A stretch of 64,000 bases of DNA, from positions 620,001 to 684,000 of the forward strand of contig NZ_CP017113.1 of assembly GCF_001720465.1 (NCBI RefSeq), written 5' to 3'. Below, in pieces: positions 57,209 to 64,000 of this stretch. The notes under the pieces are model-generated. The model saw nothing but the letters and a program-made list of their open reading frames with translations, was not told where the DNA came from and did no database searches. The translations under genes and the position numbers were made by a program. Source of the DNA: Porphyrobacter sp. LM 6 (GTDB lineage Bacteria > Pseudomonadota > Alphaproteobacteria > Sphingomonadales > Sphingomonadaceae). Numbering within the stretch: position 1 is the first letter of the stretch; the number at the start of each line of letters is the position of its first letter.

Positions 57209-57634
57209 GCGCCAAGGCGTCCGCTATCGGCGTGAGGGCGCGATAGGGTGAATGACGGGACGTGGGTGGGAAGCGGACGCTCAGTCGATAGCCTTAGGAC
57301 CCATCAGATACGCGAGTGCAATCACCGCTATGACTAACCCCAAGGTCCATAAGCATCCTAGTGCTCGAGATCGGGGATTGCGGTAAGGCATCCTTGCATA
57401 TTGAGCAGAATGTAAATGGTCTGCAATGGGGTCGCTTCCCGAACGGCGGCATCTGGCTGACGAATACACCAAGCGGACATCTCCAGCGGGGCAAAAGAAG
57501 GAGCGCGCCCTTTGCTCGCGCCTCGCACAATGTCAGGTTCTTTTAGTTCGAACTTGGGAGCTGTGCCCATTGTCGCCATGGGGGTGAGTGTCACACAGTT
57601 TTTCCATTGTCCGCAAACTTACGGGGTCTAGCAG
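57209..57634. other. Gap between the frameshifted gene and the Imm11-like gene
   Basis: About 425 bp, AT-richer than the surroundings. On the minus strand, 57391-57281 encodes a possible 36-residue peptide with one hydrophobic helix (LWTLGLVIAVIALAYLMG), but without a convincing ribosome site, so it is noted, not called. Nothing else recognisable is present. Confidence 0.4.
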
Positions 57635-58471
57635 GTGGCTGTCAGTTCCAAGACCATGCGCGTATTCGGGACCGTGCCCGAAGACTATTCGGGAACGGTC
57701 TGGTACCGGACCGCGAACCACCATATCACCCGCCCAACCGTGCATGGCAGGTTTCAGGTTGAGAAATGCGCCCTCGAAGAAGAGTTCTGGCATCTCACCA
57801 TGTCGGGGCAGACCAGAGGGCGGAAAATTCTCACGCCGGGCCTGATCGTAGACGAAGCCGGTGCATTACTGCCCAAGTGGCGGGTGCCTCGAAAGGCGAG
57901 GGTGGTGGGCAAAGGGCCACTGCCCGAAGTCAATGGAGGTGGCTTGAGCGGCTTGGTTTCAGAGCGGGTCCATGCGGTAATCATCGCACTTGAGCCGCGC
58001 GCACACGTGTTTCTGCCCTTCGATGTTGAGCATAGCGACGGCAGGATAGAACGATTCTATGCTCACAATTTCGCGGATAGCTATCTTGGGTCGGATTTCA
58101 TCAGGCCCGAATGTCTGTTCAGTCTCGCCAAGCACCAGATTGAAACGGGCACAAACAGCAAAGGCATCACTTACTTCAAAGACCCCGAGTTCATGCGGCT
58201 CGGCGGCACATGTTCGAACGATTTTTTCTTTCTAAACGAACGGGTGGTTGATGGACGCCATCTCTTCACGAGCGACTTTGGCGGCGGAGGGGTTACGTTC
58301 TTTTCGCCCACTCTGATGGAAAGGCTCGCGCCCTTCGGCGATATCTTTACCAGCCAAGTGGATTGCGTCCGGATCGGCGTTGCCCCGCCTGGCCCGGCGT
58401 TGCCTCCGCCTGTGTCGGCCAAAGAGAAGTCTGTTTTGGGCAAGTTGCGAACCATATTCGGCGGCAGTTAG
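57635..58471 (+). CDS. Imm11/DUF1629-like protein (possible orphan immunity protein)
   Basis: A ~278-residue protein, GTG start at 57635 (ATG 57656 also in frame). The body fits the Imm11/DUF1629 pattern by eye: a Trp/Arg-rich N part ([33 protein letters not shown]), then [34 protein letters not shown], and a C-terminal [20 protein letters not shown] with [14 protein letters not shown]. Imm11 proteins protect against polymorphic toxins, but no toxin is in the window. Composition is AT-richer than the flanking putA and dcd genes, and the gene stands without an operon, suggesting acquisition. Tentative. Confidence 0.5.
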   Translation: MAVSSKTMRVFGTVPEDYSGTVWYRTANHHITRPTVHGRFQVEKCALEEEFWHLTMSGQTRGRKILTPGLIVDEAGALLPKWRVPRKARVVGKGPLPEVNGGGLSGLVSERVHAVIIALEPRAHVFLPFDVEHSDGRIERFYAHNFADSYLGSDFIRPECLFSLAKHQIETGTNSKGITYFKDPEFMRLGGTCSNDFFFLNERVVDGRHLFTSDFGGGGVTFFSPTLMERLAPFGDIFTSQVDCVRIGVAPPGPALPPPVSAKEKSVLGKLRTIFGGS

Positions 58472-58527
58472 CCCGTATCTGCGCGATCAGGTCCGTCAAT
58501 GGCGGTGGATTGGTGCGGCACGCAAGC

Positions 58528-58552
58528 TTGCCGATAGTGCCGCCATCGGCAA
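58528..58552. promoter_or_regulatory. Inverted repeat just ahead of dcd
   Basis: TTGCCGAT (58528-58535) and ATCGGCAA (58545-58552) are perfect inverted arms separated by 9 bp, ending 10 bp ahead of the dcd start codon. It could be a hairpin that stops readthrough from the upstream gene or that masks the dcd ribosome site. Confidence 0.4.
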
Positions 58553-58562
58553 TCACCCCGCA

Positions 58563-59117
58563 ATGGCGATTCTCTCCGACAAATGGATCCGCGCGCAGGC
58601 GCTTGAGCACGGCATGATCGAACCCTTCGTCGAGGCCCAGCGGCGCGACGGGGTGATTTCCTATGGCCTCTCGTCCTACGGCTATGATGCGCGGGTCGCG
58701 CCCGAGTTCAAGATCTTCACCAATGTCGATTCCTCGGTGGTCGATCCCAAGGCGTTCGATCCCAAGAGCTTCGTCGACCGCGAAACCGACGTCTGCATTA
58801 TCCCGCCCAACAGCTTCGCGCTCGCCCGCACGGTCGAATATTTCCGCGTGCCGGAAGATGTACTGGTGATCTGCCTCGGCAAGAGCACCTATGCGCGCTG
58901 CGGGATCATCGTGAACGTCACCCCGCTGGAGCCCGGCTGGGAAGGGCACGTGACGCTGGAGTTTTCGAACACCACGCCGCTCCCCGCCAAGATCTACGCC
59001 AACGAGGGCGCGTGCCAGTTCCTGTTCCTCAAGGGCAATGAACGCTGCGAGACCAGCTACAAGGACCGCGCGGGCAAATATATGGGCCAGCGCGGGGTTA
59101 CGCTGCCCAGACTCTAG
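58563..59117 (+). CDS. dcd: dCTP deaminase
   Basis: A 184-residue dCTP deaminase producing dUTP for thymidylate synthesis. Family features: [103 protein letters not shown] (in parts) with the catalytic Glu, and [13 protein letters not shown] at the end. The usual length is met by starting at ATG 58563; frame extension upstream lacks family features. Confidence 0.95.
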   Translation: MAILSDKWIRAQALEHGMIEPFVEAQRRDGVISYGLSSYGYDARVAPEFKIFTNVDSSVVDPKAFDPKSFVDRETDVCIIPPNSFALARTVEYFRVPEDVLVICLGKSTYARCGIIVNVTPLEPGWEGHVTLEFSNTTPLPAKIYANEGACQFLFLKGNERCETSYKDRAGKYMGQRGVTLPRL

Positions 59118-59174
59118 GCGGCTCTGGACTCAGGCACCTCCCTCGCGCATCAACGCGCGCAAAGGAGACCATGC

Positions 59175-60350
59175 ATGAGCACCCGCGAATTCGACATCAT
59201 CGTCTATGGCGCCACCGGTTACACCGGGCGGCTGGTGGCGGAATATCTGGCGCACCACTACGCGGGCCGCGCTGATGCGCCCAAGTGGGCGATGGCCGGC
59301 CGCAGCCTCGCCAAGCTGGAGGAAGTGCGCGATGAAATCGGCGCGCCCGCCAGCACGCCCCTCGTTGTCGCCAATGCTGACGACGACGCCGATCTCGAAG
59401 CGATGTGCGCGCGCACCAAGGTCGTGCTGACCACCGTCGGCCCGTACCAGCTCTATGGCGACAAGCTGGTCGCCGCCTGCGTGAAGACCGGCACCGACTA
59501 TGCCGACCTGTGCGGCGAACCGGCGTGGATGGCCGAGAAGATCGCCGAACATCAGGCGGCAGCGGAAAAGAGCGGGGCGCGCATCTGCTTTTCGAGCGGG
59601 TTCGATTCGATCCCCTTCGATCTCGGCGTGATGATGACCCAGAAGGCCTGCGTGGCGAAATTCGGCAAGCCTGCCCCGCGCATCCGCGGGCGCGTGCGGG
59701 CGATGAAGGGCACCTTCTCGGGCGGCACCGCGGCAAGCCTCGGCGCAACGATGAAGGCCGCCGCCAAGAGCATGACGATCATCAACGTGCTGCGGAACCC
59801 GTTTGCGCTGACCCCCGGCTTTGAAGGGCCGGACCAGCCCTCGGGCATGATCCCCGCCTATGAGGACGATCTCGGCAAGTGGTCCGCGCCTTTCGTGATG
59901 GCGCCGATCAACACCAAGAACGTGCACCGCACCAACTTCCTGCTCGGCCACCCCTATGGCGCCGACTTCCGCTATGACGAGATGATGCTCACCAGCCCCG
60001 GCGAAGCGGGCAAGGCGGCGGCCAATGCGGCGCTGGAGATGATGAAGAACCCGTTCGGCGCCAAGCCCCCCAAGCCGGGCGAAGGGCCGACCAAGGAAGA
60101 GCGCGAAACCGGCTTCTACGATGTCGTGTTCGTGGCCGACATGGCCGATGGCCAGCGCCTGCAATACGGCGTGAAGGGCCGCTATGATCCGGGTTACGGC
60201 TCGACCAGCCGGATGCTGAGCGAAACCGGCATCGCGCTGCTGTCCTGCACCAAGCCGGGCGGAGTTGGCACGCCGGGCGCGTTCCTGGGCGAGGATCTGG
60301 TCAAGCGGCTGGAAGAGCACGCCGAGCTGACCTTCGCGGTCGAAGACTGA
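59175..60350 (+). CDS. Saccharopine dehydrogenase-like NAD(P)-binding enzyme
   Basis: A 391-residue protein with an N-terminal Rossmann fold (FDIIVYGATGYTGRLVAEYLAHHY) and the saccharopine-dehydrogenase-like layout: ANADDDADLEAMCARTKVVLTTVGPYQLYG, GTDYADLCGEPAWM, SGARICFSSGFDSIPFDLGVMM. Relatives include mycobacterial trans-acting enoyl reductases for lipid synthesis, and the family is generally linked to lipid reduction. It lies 57 bp after dcd with its own ribosome site (AAAGGAG). The substrate is unknown. Confidence 0.88.
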   Translation: MSTREFDIIVYGATGYTGRLVAEYLAHHYAGRADAPKWAMAGRSLAKLEEVRDEIGAPASTPLVVANADDDADLEAMCARTKVVLTTVGPYQLYGDKLVAACVKTGTDYADLCGEPAWMAEKIAEHQAAAEKSGARICFSSGFDSIPFDLGVMMTQKACVAKFGKPAPRIRGRVRAMKGTFSGGTAASLGATMKAAAKSMTIINVLRNPFALTPGFEGPDQPSGMIPAYEDDLGKWSAPFVMAPINTKNVHRTNFLLGHPYGADFRYDEMMLTSPGEAGKAAANAALEMMKNPFGAKPPKPGEGPTKEERETGFYDVVFVADMADGQRLQYGVKGRYDPGYGSTSRMLSETGIALLSCTKPGGVGTPGAFLGEDLVKRLEEHAELTFAVED

Positions 60351-60360
60351 TCCGCCACGC

Positions 60361-60399
60361 AAAAAAAGGGGCAGCCGGTCATCCCGACTGCCCCTTATT
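60361..60399 (-). terminator. Terminator of the TonB-receptor gene
   Basis: A hairpin with arms AAGGGGCAGCCGG and CCGACTGCCCCTT (one mismatch) is followed, on the minus strand, by a run of seven T (60367-60361). It stands 34 bp beyond the TonB receptor stop and 16 bp beyond the opposing enzyme gene, so it can serve both, with a weaker T-run on the plus side. Confidence 0.85.
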
Positions 60400-60432
60400 G
60401 CGACCCTCGCCTGAAGCGGAGCGCAGGGGAGC

Positions 60433-62619
60433 TTAGAAGCTGAGACGCACGCTCGTGCGGAAGTTGCGGCCCACCAGCGGCACGAAGTCCTTGGTGAAGC
60501 TGGCATGGCGGCGGCCGTTCACATCAAAGATGTTGTCGGCGGCCAGCTGCACGGTGACGTTGCGGTTGCTGGCGAACGGGCGCCACGCGACCAGCGCATT
60601 GACCAGCGTGAAGCCGTCGGTCGGCGTTTCGAAGCTCGTCACCCGGTTCTGATCGTCAAACCACTGCACTTCGCCGCGCAGGTCGAAGGCATCGGTCTGC
60701 GCTTCGAGCGCGCCGAGCAGGCTCAGCGGCGGGATGCGCGGCACGGCGGTGCCGTCGGCCAGTTCGGCCTCGACATAGGAGGCGCGCACGTCGGTCAGCA
60801 GCTTGAACCCTTCGGTGTCGATCACCGGGTAGGAGAATTCCGCTTCGACCCCGAAGAAATCGGCATCCTGCTGGAGGTATTCGAACACCGGCAGATCATC
60901 TTCTTCAAGGCCGGTTTCCTCGAGGAAGATGTAGTTGTCGAACCACTGCTTGAACACGGTGAGGTTCAAGGTGCCCGCGCCGATGCTGCCGCGCGCATAG
61001 GCTTCCAGCCCCCAGGCGCGTTCGGTAACGAGGTCGGGATCGCCGATCTCGTAGGCTTGGGTGGCAATGTGCGGGCCGTCGGAGAAGAGCTCCTCGGCGC
61101 TCGGCGCACGCTCGGCGCGCGAGCCGTTGAGGCCGAAGCGCATGCCCTCGATGCCTTCATAGACCACGCCCAGCGCGCCCGAGAAGGTGTCGTAATCGCG
61201 GGTGATGCCGAGCGTCTGGGCTTCGACATTGGTGAACTCGGCGCGTGCGGCGGCCTCGATCTGGATCGGGCCGGTGCCCCACTCCTGCAAGGTGAACAGC
61301 GCCAGCTGGTCGGTCAGGTTGGGGGCGACATAGGCTTCCTCGCCAACCGCGAAGAAATCGCGGTGGGAGAACTGGATACCGGTCGAACCGCGCAGGGCAC
61401 CTGCGGCGCTCTGCACCAGCTCGGCGCGCGCTTCGACGCTGGTCGAATCGAACGTGGTGCCCACTTCGGCGCCTTCGAATTCGGTGTGGGTGTAATCCGA
61501 ATAGCCGACGCGCAGCTTCAGCCGCTCGAACGCGCCCTCGCCAAGGTAGATGTCGCCCTTGAAGTCGGCGCGGAACTGCTCGAGGCCGATGCGGACGATT
61601 TCCTCGCCTTCTTCCTCGGCCTCGGGCGCGCCTTCCTCGCCGCCGTGCTCGTGCTTCAGGCCGGGGCGCTTGATGACGCCGTAATTGGTATCATACCAGC
61701 CGAGCGAGGCGCCGAAGGTGCTCTGCCCGAGGATCAGGCCGAGGCCGGCGTTGATCGTCCAGCTTTCCATGTCGCTGTTGGGAACGAAGCCGCGCTGTGC
61801 GGCGGCCTCGCGATATTCGGCGGCTTCTTCGGGCTCGCCGTCGGCGTCCTTTTCAGCGGCTTCCTCGAGCAATTCATCGCGCAGCGATTCCGACAGCTGG
61901 AAGCCGCCGATCTCCATATCATCGGTCTGGCGCCACGAGCCGTCGATGTGGACCACGAGGCTCTCGCCAATGCCCGCATCAAGGCTCGCTGCGCCGGTGC
62001 GCAGGTTGGTCGCGCTATCGACACCGGCGAAGGCATCGAGGTGGAAATCCTCGTCGGGCATCCGGGTCGGAATGCGCTTGTCGATCACGTTGACCGCGCC
62101 GCCGATCGCCTGGCTGCCGTAGAGCAACACCGCGGGGCCGCGCAGCACTTCGATGCGTTCGACCGTGATCGGCTCGATCGTGGTGGCGTGATCGACCGAG
62201 GTATTCGAGACATCGGCCGTTCCCACGCCGTCCACCAGCACGCGCACGCGCTCGCCCTGCTGGCCGCGCAGCACGGGGCGCGAGGAGCCGGGGGCGAAGC
62301 TGGTGGCCGACACGCCCGGCAGCTTGGTCAGCAGGTCGCCGATCTGGCCGGTCACCGCGTCACGCTGGATTTGGGCGACTTCGACCACGTTGGTGCCGGC
62401 CAGCACGTCGAGCTCCTTGAGGCCCGAGGCGCTGACGATGATGTTCCCTTCCTCGTCAGCCTGACGGTTGTGGAGATCGTCTTCGAGCGCTTCGTCCTGC
62501 GCCGGCTGGGCGGCGGCGGCATCATCGGTGTTGGCGAGCGCGGGCGCACCGCTGCAGGCAAGACCGATAACGGCGGCGAGCGCAAGGCGGGAAGAAGCAA
62601 GGCGAATGGTGGTGTTCAT
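60433..62619 (-). CDS. TonB-dependent receptor (ZnuD-like)
   Basis: A 728-residue outer-membrane receptor. It has a signal peptide (MNTTIRLASS to ALA), a TonB-box-like acidic tract, the plug domain (NVVEVAQIQRDAVTGQIGDLLTKLPGVSATSFAPG; RPVLRGQQGERVRVLVDGVG; ERIEVLRGPAVLLYGSQAIGGAVNVI, quoted in parts) and a beta-barrel ending FRTSVRLSF with the C-terminal aromatic. An extracellular loop is very acidic and His-rich (KHEHGGEEGAPEAEEEGEE), as in zinc receptors such as ZnuD. A zinc or metal-complex substrate is likely but not proven. A palindrome lies just upstream. Confidence 0.92.
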   Translation of the reverse strand: MNTTIRLASSRLALAAVIGLACSGAPALANTDDAAAAQPAQDEALEDDLHNRQADEEGNIIVSASGLKELDVLAGTNVVEVAQIQRDAVTGQIGDLLTKLPGVSATSFAPGSSRPVLRGQQGERVRVLVDGVGTADVSNTSVDHATTIEPITVERIEVLRGPAVLLYGSQAIGGAVNVIDKRIPTRMPDEDFHLDAFAGVDSATNLRTGAASLDAGIGESLVVHIDGSWRQTDDMEIGGFQLSESLRDELLEEAAEKDADGEPEEAAEYREAAAQRGFVPNSDMESWTINAGLGLILGQSTFGASLGWYDTNYGVIKRPGLKHEHGGEEGAPEAEEEGEEIVRIGLEQFRADFKGDIYLGEGAFERLKLRVGYSDYTHTEFEGAEVGTTFDSTSVEARAELVQSAAGALRGSTGIQFSHRDFFAVGEEAYVAPNLTDQLALFTLQEWGTGPIQIEAAARAEFTNVEAQTLGITRDYDTFSGALGVVYEGIEGMRFGLNGSRAERAPSAEELFSDGPHIATQAYEIGDPDLVTERAWGLEAYARGSIGAGTLNLTVFKQWFDNYIFLEETGLEEDDLPVFEYLQQDADFFGVEAEFSYPVIDTEGFKLLTDVRASYVEAELADGTAVPRIPPLSLLGALEAQTDAFDLRGEVQWFDDQNRVTSFETPTDGFTLVNALVAWRPFASNRNVTVQLAADNIFDVNGRRHASFTKDFVPLVGRNFRTSVRLSF

Positions 62620-62641
62620 GGGGGATCCTGCAAAGGAGAAT

Positions 62642-62656
62642 GTGATAACGTATCAC
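62642..62656 (-). promoter_or_regulatory. Palindrome ahead of the TonB receptor, Zur-like
   Basis: GTGATAACGTATCAC is an inverted repeat (GTGATA/TATCAC around ACG) 23 bp upstream of the receptor start, where a repressor would block transcription. It shares the GTnATAA..TATnAC flavour of Zur boxes but is not a clear match to the consensus. This is a candidate metal-responsive operator. Confidence 0.45.
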
Positions 62657-62871
62657 GCGCCTAACGTCCTGCGCTGCAATTGCAAGACCAAAAGCGCCGG
62701 GACGTGCGTGGGGCAGGCAAGCTGCGGCAGGATCGCCACCATGCCCCCGGTAGGATCATATGCACGCTTGGGCCTGCGCGCGCTTGCGGCAGGGCGCTCA
62801 ATCTGCAATTTCGCTGGGCACCCCCTCATGGCCCCGCATGGTCGGCGCCCGGCAAAGAGAACCGATCGAGT

Positions 62872-63504
62872 ATGGCCAGCCACGATCTTGTGCGCCGACG
62901 CAACCGCACCGGCGCAAAGCAGAAATGGCGCGAATTCTTCGGGGCGTGGCGGGTGTTCTTCCAGGGGTTTGTCGAACATCCGGTGATGGTCGGCTCGATC
63001 ATCCCCTCCTCGCGCTTCACCATCCGCAAGATGCTCGGCCCCGTCGATTGGGACCGCTGCCGGCTGTTTGTCGAATATGGCCCCGGCGTCGGCACCTTCT
63101 GCCGCCCGGTGCTGGACCGCATGCGCCCCGATGCGACGCTGATCGTGATCGACACCAACCCGCTGTTCATCGGCTATCTCAAGGAACACATCACCGACCC
63201 GCGTTTCATCGCGGTGCATGGCTCGGCCGAGGATGTCGAGGCGATCATCCGCGCGCATGGTCACGAGCAGGCCGATTACGTGCTGTCGGGCCTGCCGTTC
63301 TCGACCCTGCCCGAAGGCCTCGGCCCGCGCATCGCTGCGGCGACGGCGCGGGTGATCCGTCCCGGCGGGGCGTTCCTCACCTACCAGTTCAGCAAGACGG
63401 CGATGAATCTTACCGCAGAGGTCTTCGACCGGGTGGACAGCGATTGGGAATGGCTCAACATCCTGCCCTGCCGCCTCGCCTGGGGCTGGAAGGACGCGCG
63501 CTGA
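62872..63504 (+). CDS. SAM-dependent methyltransferase (PmtA-like)
   Basis: A 210-residue class I methyltransferase. The N-terminal KWREFFGAWRVFFQGFVEHPVMVGSIIPSS is the helix typical of phosphatidylethanolamine N-methyltransferase PmtA and related enzymes, and the SAM site is FVEYGPGVGTFCRPVL with an acidic VIDTNPLFI later. The VLSGLPFSTLPEG block and QFSK near the end agree. PmtA makes phosphatidylcholine from phosphatidylethanolamine; a similar lipid methylation is likely, but the acceptor is unproven. It is divergent from the TonB receptor with a ~250-bp gap. Confidence 0.8.
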   Translation: MASHDLVRRRNRTGAKQKWREFFGAWRVFFQGFVEHPVMVGSIIPSSRFTIRKMLGPVDWDRCRLFVEYGPGVGTFCRPVLDRMRPDATLIVIDTNPLFIGYLKEHITDPRFIAVHGSAEDVEAIIRAHGHEQADYVLSGLPFSTLPEGLGPRIAAATARVIRPGGAFLTYQFSKTAMNLTAEVFDRVDSDWEWLNILPCRLAWGWKDAR

Positions 63505-63562
63505 GCCGCTCGCCGCGTTCTGGCAAGAACGCGGTCTGACACCCAACCGGATTGTAGGAAAA

Positions 63563-63637
63563 TGGAGCGGGCGAAGGGATTCGAACCCTCGACCCCAACC
63601 TTGGCAAGGTTGTGCTCTACCCCTGAGCTACGCCCGC
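63563..63637 (-). tRNA. tRNA-Gly (anticodon GCC)
   Basis: On the minus strand the gene begins GCGGGCGTAGCTCAG and ends CGCCCGCTCCA, with matching 7-bp acceptor arms. The anticodon arm CAACC-TTGCCAA-GGTTG gives the 7-nt loop with GCC in the middle, and the T-arm has GGGTTCGAATCCC. CCA is encoded. Confidence 0.95.
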
Positions 63638-63855
63638 TCACTGGCGCTGACAGAAACTAGCGAATGCGCGGTTCCTGCCGGAGAGGCGGCGCGATTAGCA
63701 GCGCCTTGCCGAGCCTGCAAGCGCAAAATTGGCGCTGTCGGGGCTTGATTGCATGCGCCAGAGCGGCCAGCACAAATGCGCGCTTCACATCCGGTGAAGA
63801 TGCCCCACATTGGGGCGAGACAGCGCACCGCGCACATGAACACAGGAGCATCCCC

Positions 63856-64000
63856 TTGGCCAGCATGGGACTGAGCATCGACGAACAGAAGGCGGTCGAG
63901 CGTTTCCGCAAGACCGTGGTCGACCCCTCGCAGACCAGCCTCGTCATCCTCGATTTCTGGGCCGAATGGTGCGGGCCGTGCAAGGCGCTGACCCCGGTGC
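63856..64000 (+). CDS. Thioredoxin-domain protein, N-terminal part (CnoX/YbbN- or TrxA-like; cut by window)
   Basis: The first 48 residues of a thioredoxin-fold protein: SMGLSIDEQKAVERFRKTVVDPSQTSLVILDFWAEWCGPCKALTPV (parts quoted), with the active-site motif WCGPC. An N-terminal extension before the fold fits CnoX/YbbN, a chaperedoxin with TPR repeats, better than plain thioredoxin; the 3' end outside the window would settle it. TTG at 63856 has AGGAG 7 nt ahead; ATG 63865 is an alternative. Confidence 0.85.
   Translation, partial: MASMGLSIDEQKAVERFRKTVVDPSQTSLVILDFWAEWCGPCKALTPV

Noticed and set aside
57281..57391. 36-residue minus-strand peptide with one hydrophobic helix
   Set aside because: No convincing ribosome site and close to low-complexity DNA; noted only inside the gap description.
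60505..62664. 719-residue open frame opposite the TonB receptor
   Set aside because: Shadow; the receptor frame has the signal peptide, plug and C-terminal Phe.

Overview
The window looks like chromosomal DNA of a GC-rich alphaproteobacterium of the order Sphingomonadales, most likely family Erythrobacteraceae (Erythrobacter/Porphyrobacter type). The pointers are overall composition, an UrcA-family secreted protein, an acyl-CoA-centred gene content, a YdcH/DUF465 protein, a ParB-type parS palindrome and GANTC (CcrM-type) sites concentrated in one promoter. No prophage, insertion sequence, CRISPR array or rRNA operon was seen. This taxonomic call is inference, not a database result.

Layout. 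1-2.9 kb: end of lgt and an overlapping MidA-like methyltransferase with a giant Ala/Glu/Lys helix, then DUF2147. 2.9-5.2 kb: OpuC-like osmolyte ABC importer (ATPase plus fused permease/binding protein). 5.3-8.5 kb: leucine catabolism (isovaleryl-CoA dehydrogenase, methylcrotonyl-CoA carboxylase beta) with an AT-richer barstar-like gene wedged between them. 8.5-13.3 kb: acyltransferase, DUF1295, TetR, SnoaL-like, M50 peptidase and AI-2E-type permease. 13.3-19.5 kb: gyrB, PIG-L deacetylase, acyl-CoA ligase, a very small ORF, UrcA. 19.7-26 kb: guaA, YceI lipoprotein, nitronate monooxygenase-like enzyme, hypotheticals, CHCC zinc finger, ABC ATPase. 26.2-32.4 kb: nadB, degenerate TraB/GumN protein, alpha/beta hydrolase, MddA-like methanethiol methyltransferase, Asp-rich Ca-binding-like protein, host-attachment family protein.

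32.4-36.7 kb is the ribonucleotide reductase locus: a ~560-bp leader crowded with GANTC sites, nrdA, a PilZ gene, a small membrane protein and nrdB. 36.7-42.6 kb: DUF1294, sulfotransferase, YdcH, argB, YggT, folD, lipoprotein, MarC. 42.6-52.9 kb: a 1106-residue propeller-amidohydrolase, a bile-acid/sodium symporter family protein, and a three-gene operon (aldehyde dehydrogenase, APH-type kinase fused to an LvaB/DUF6285-like tail, acyl-CoA dehydrogenase) that resembles the LvaABC/ACAD11 route for 4-hydroxy acids; a GST lies divergently beside it, then mtnP. 53-64 kb: a perfect parS, YciI, putA, a frameshifted secreted protein gene, an Imm11/DUF1629-like orphan, dcd, a saccharopine-dehydrogenase-like enzyme, a ZnuD-like TonB receptor behind a palindrome, a PmtA-like methyltransferase, tRNA-Gly(GCC) and the start of a CnoX/thioredoxin gene.

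The points most worth following up are the GANTC-dense nrdA promoter, the kinase fusion in the 4-hydroxyacid-like operon, the two orphan immunity-like genes sitting in core gene neighbourhoods, the parS site, and the coiled-coil fusion on the MidA-like methyltransferase.
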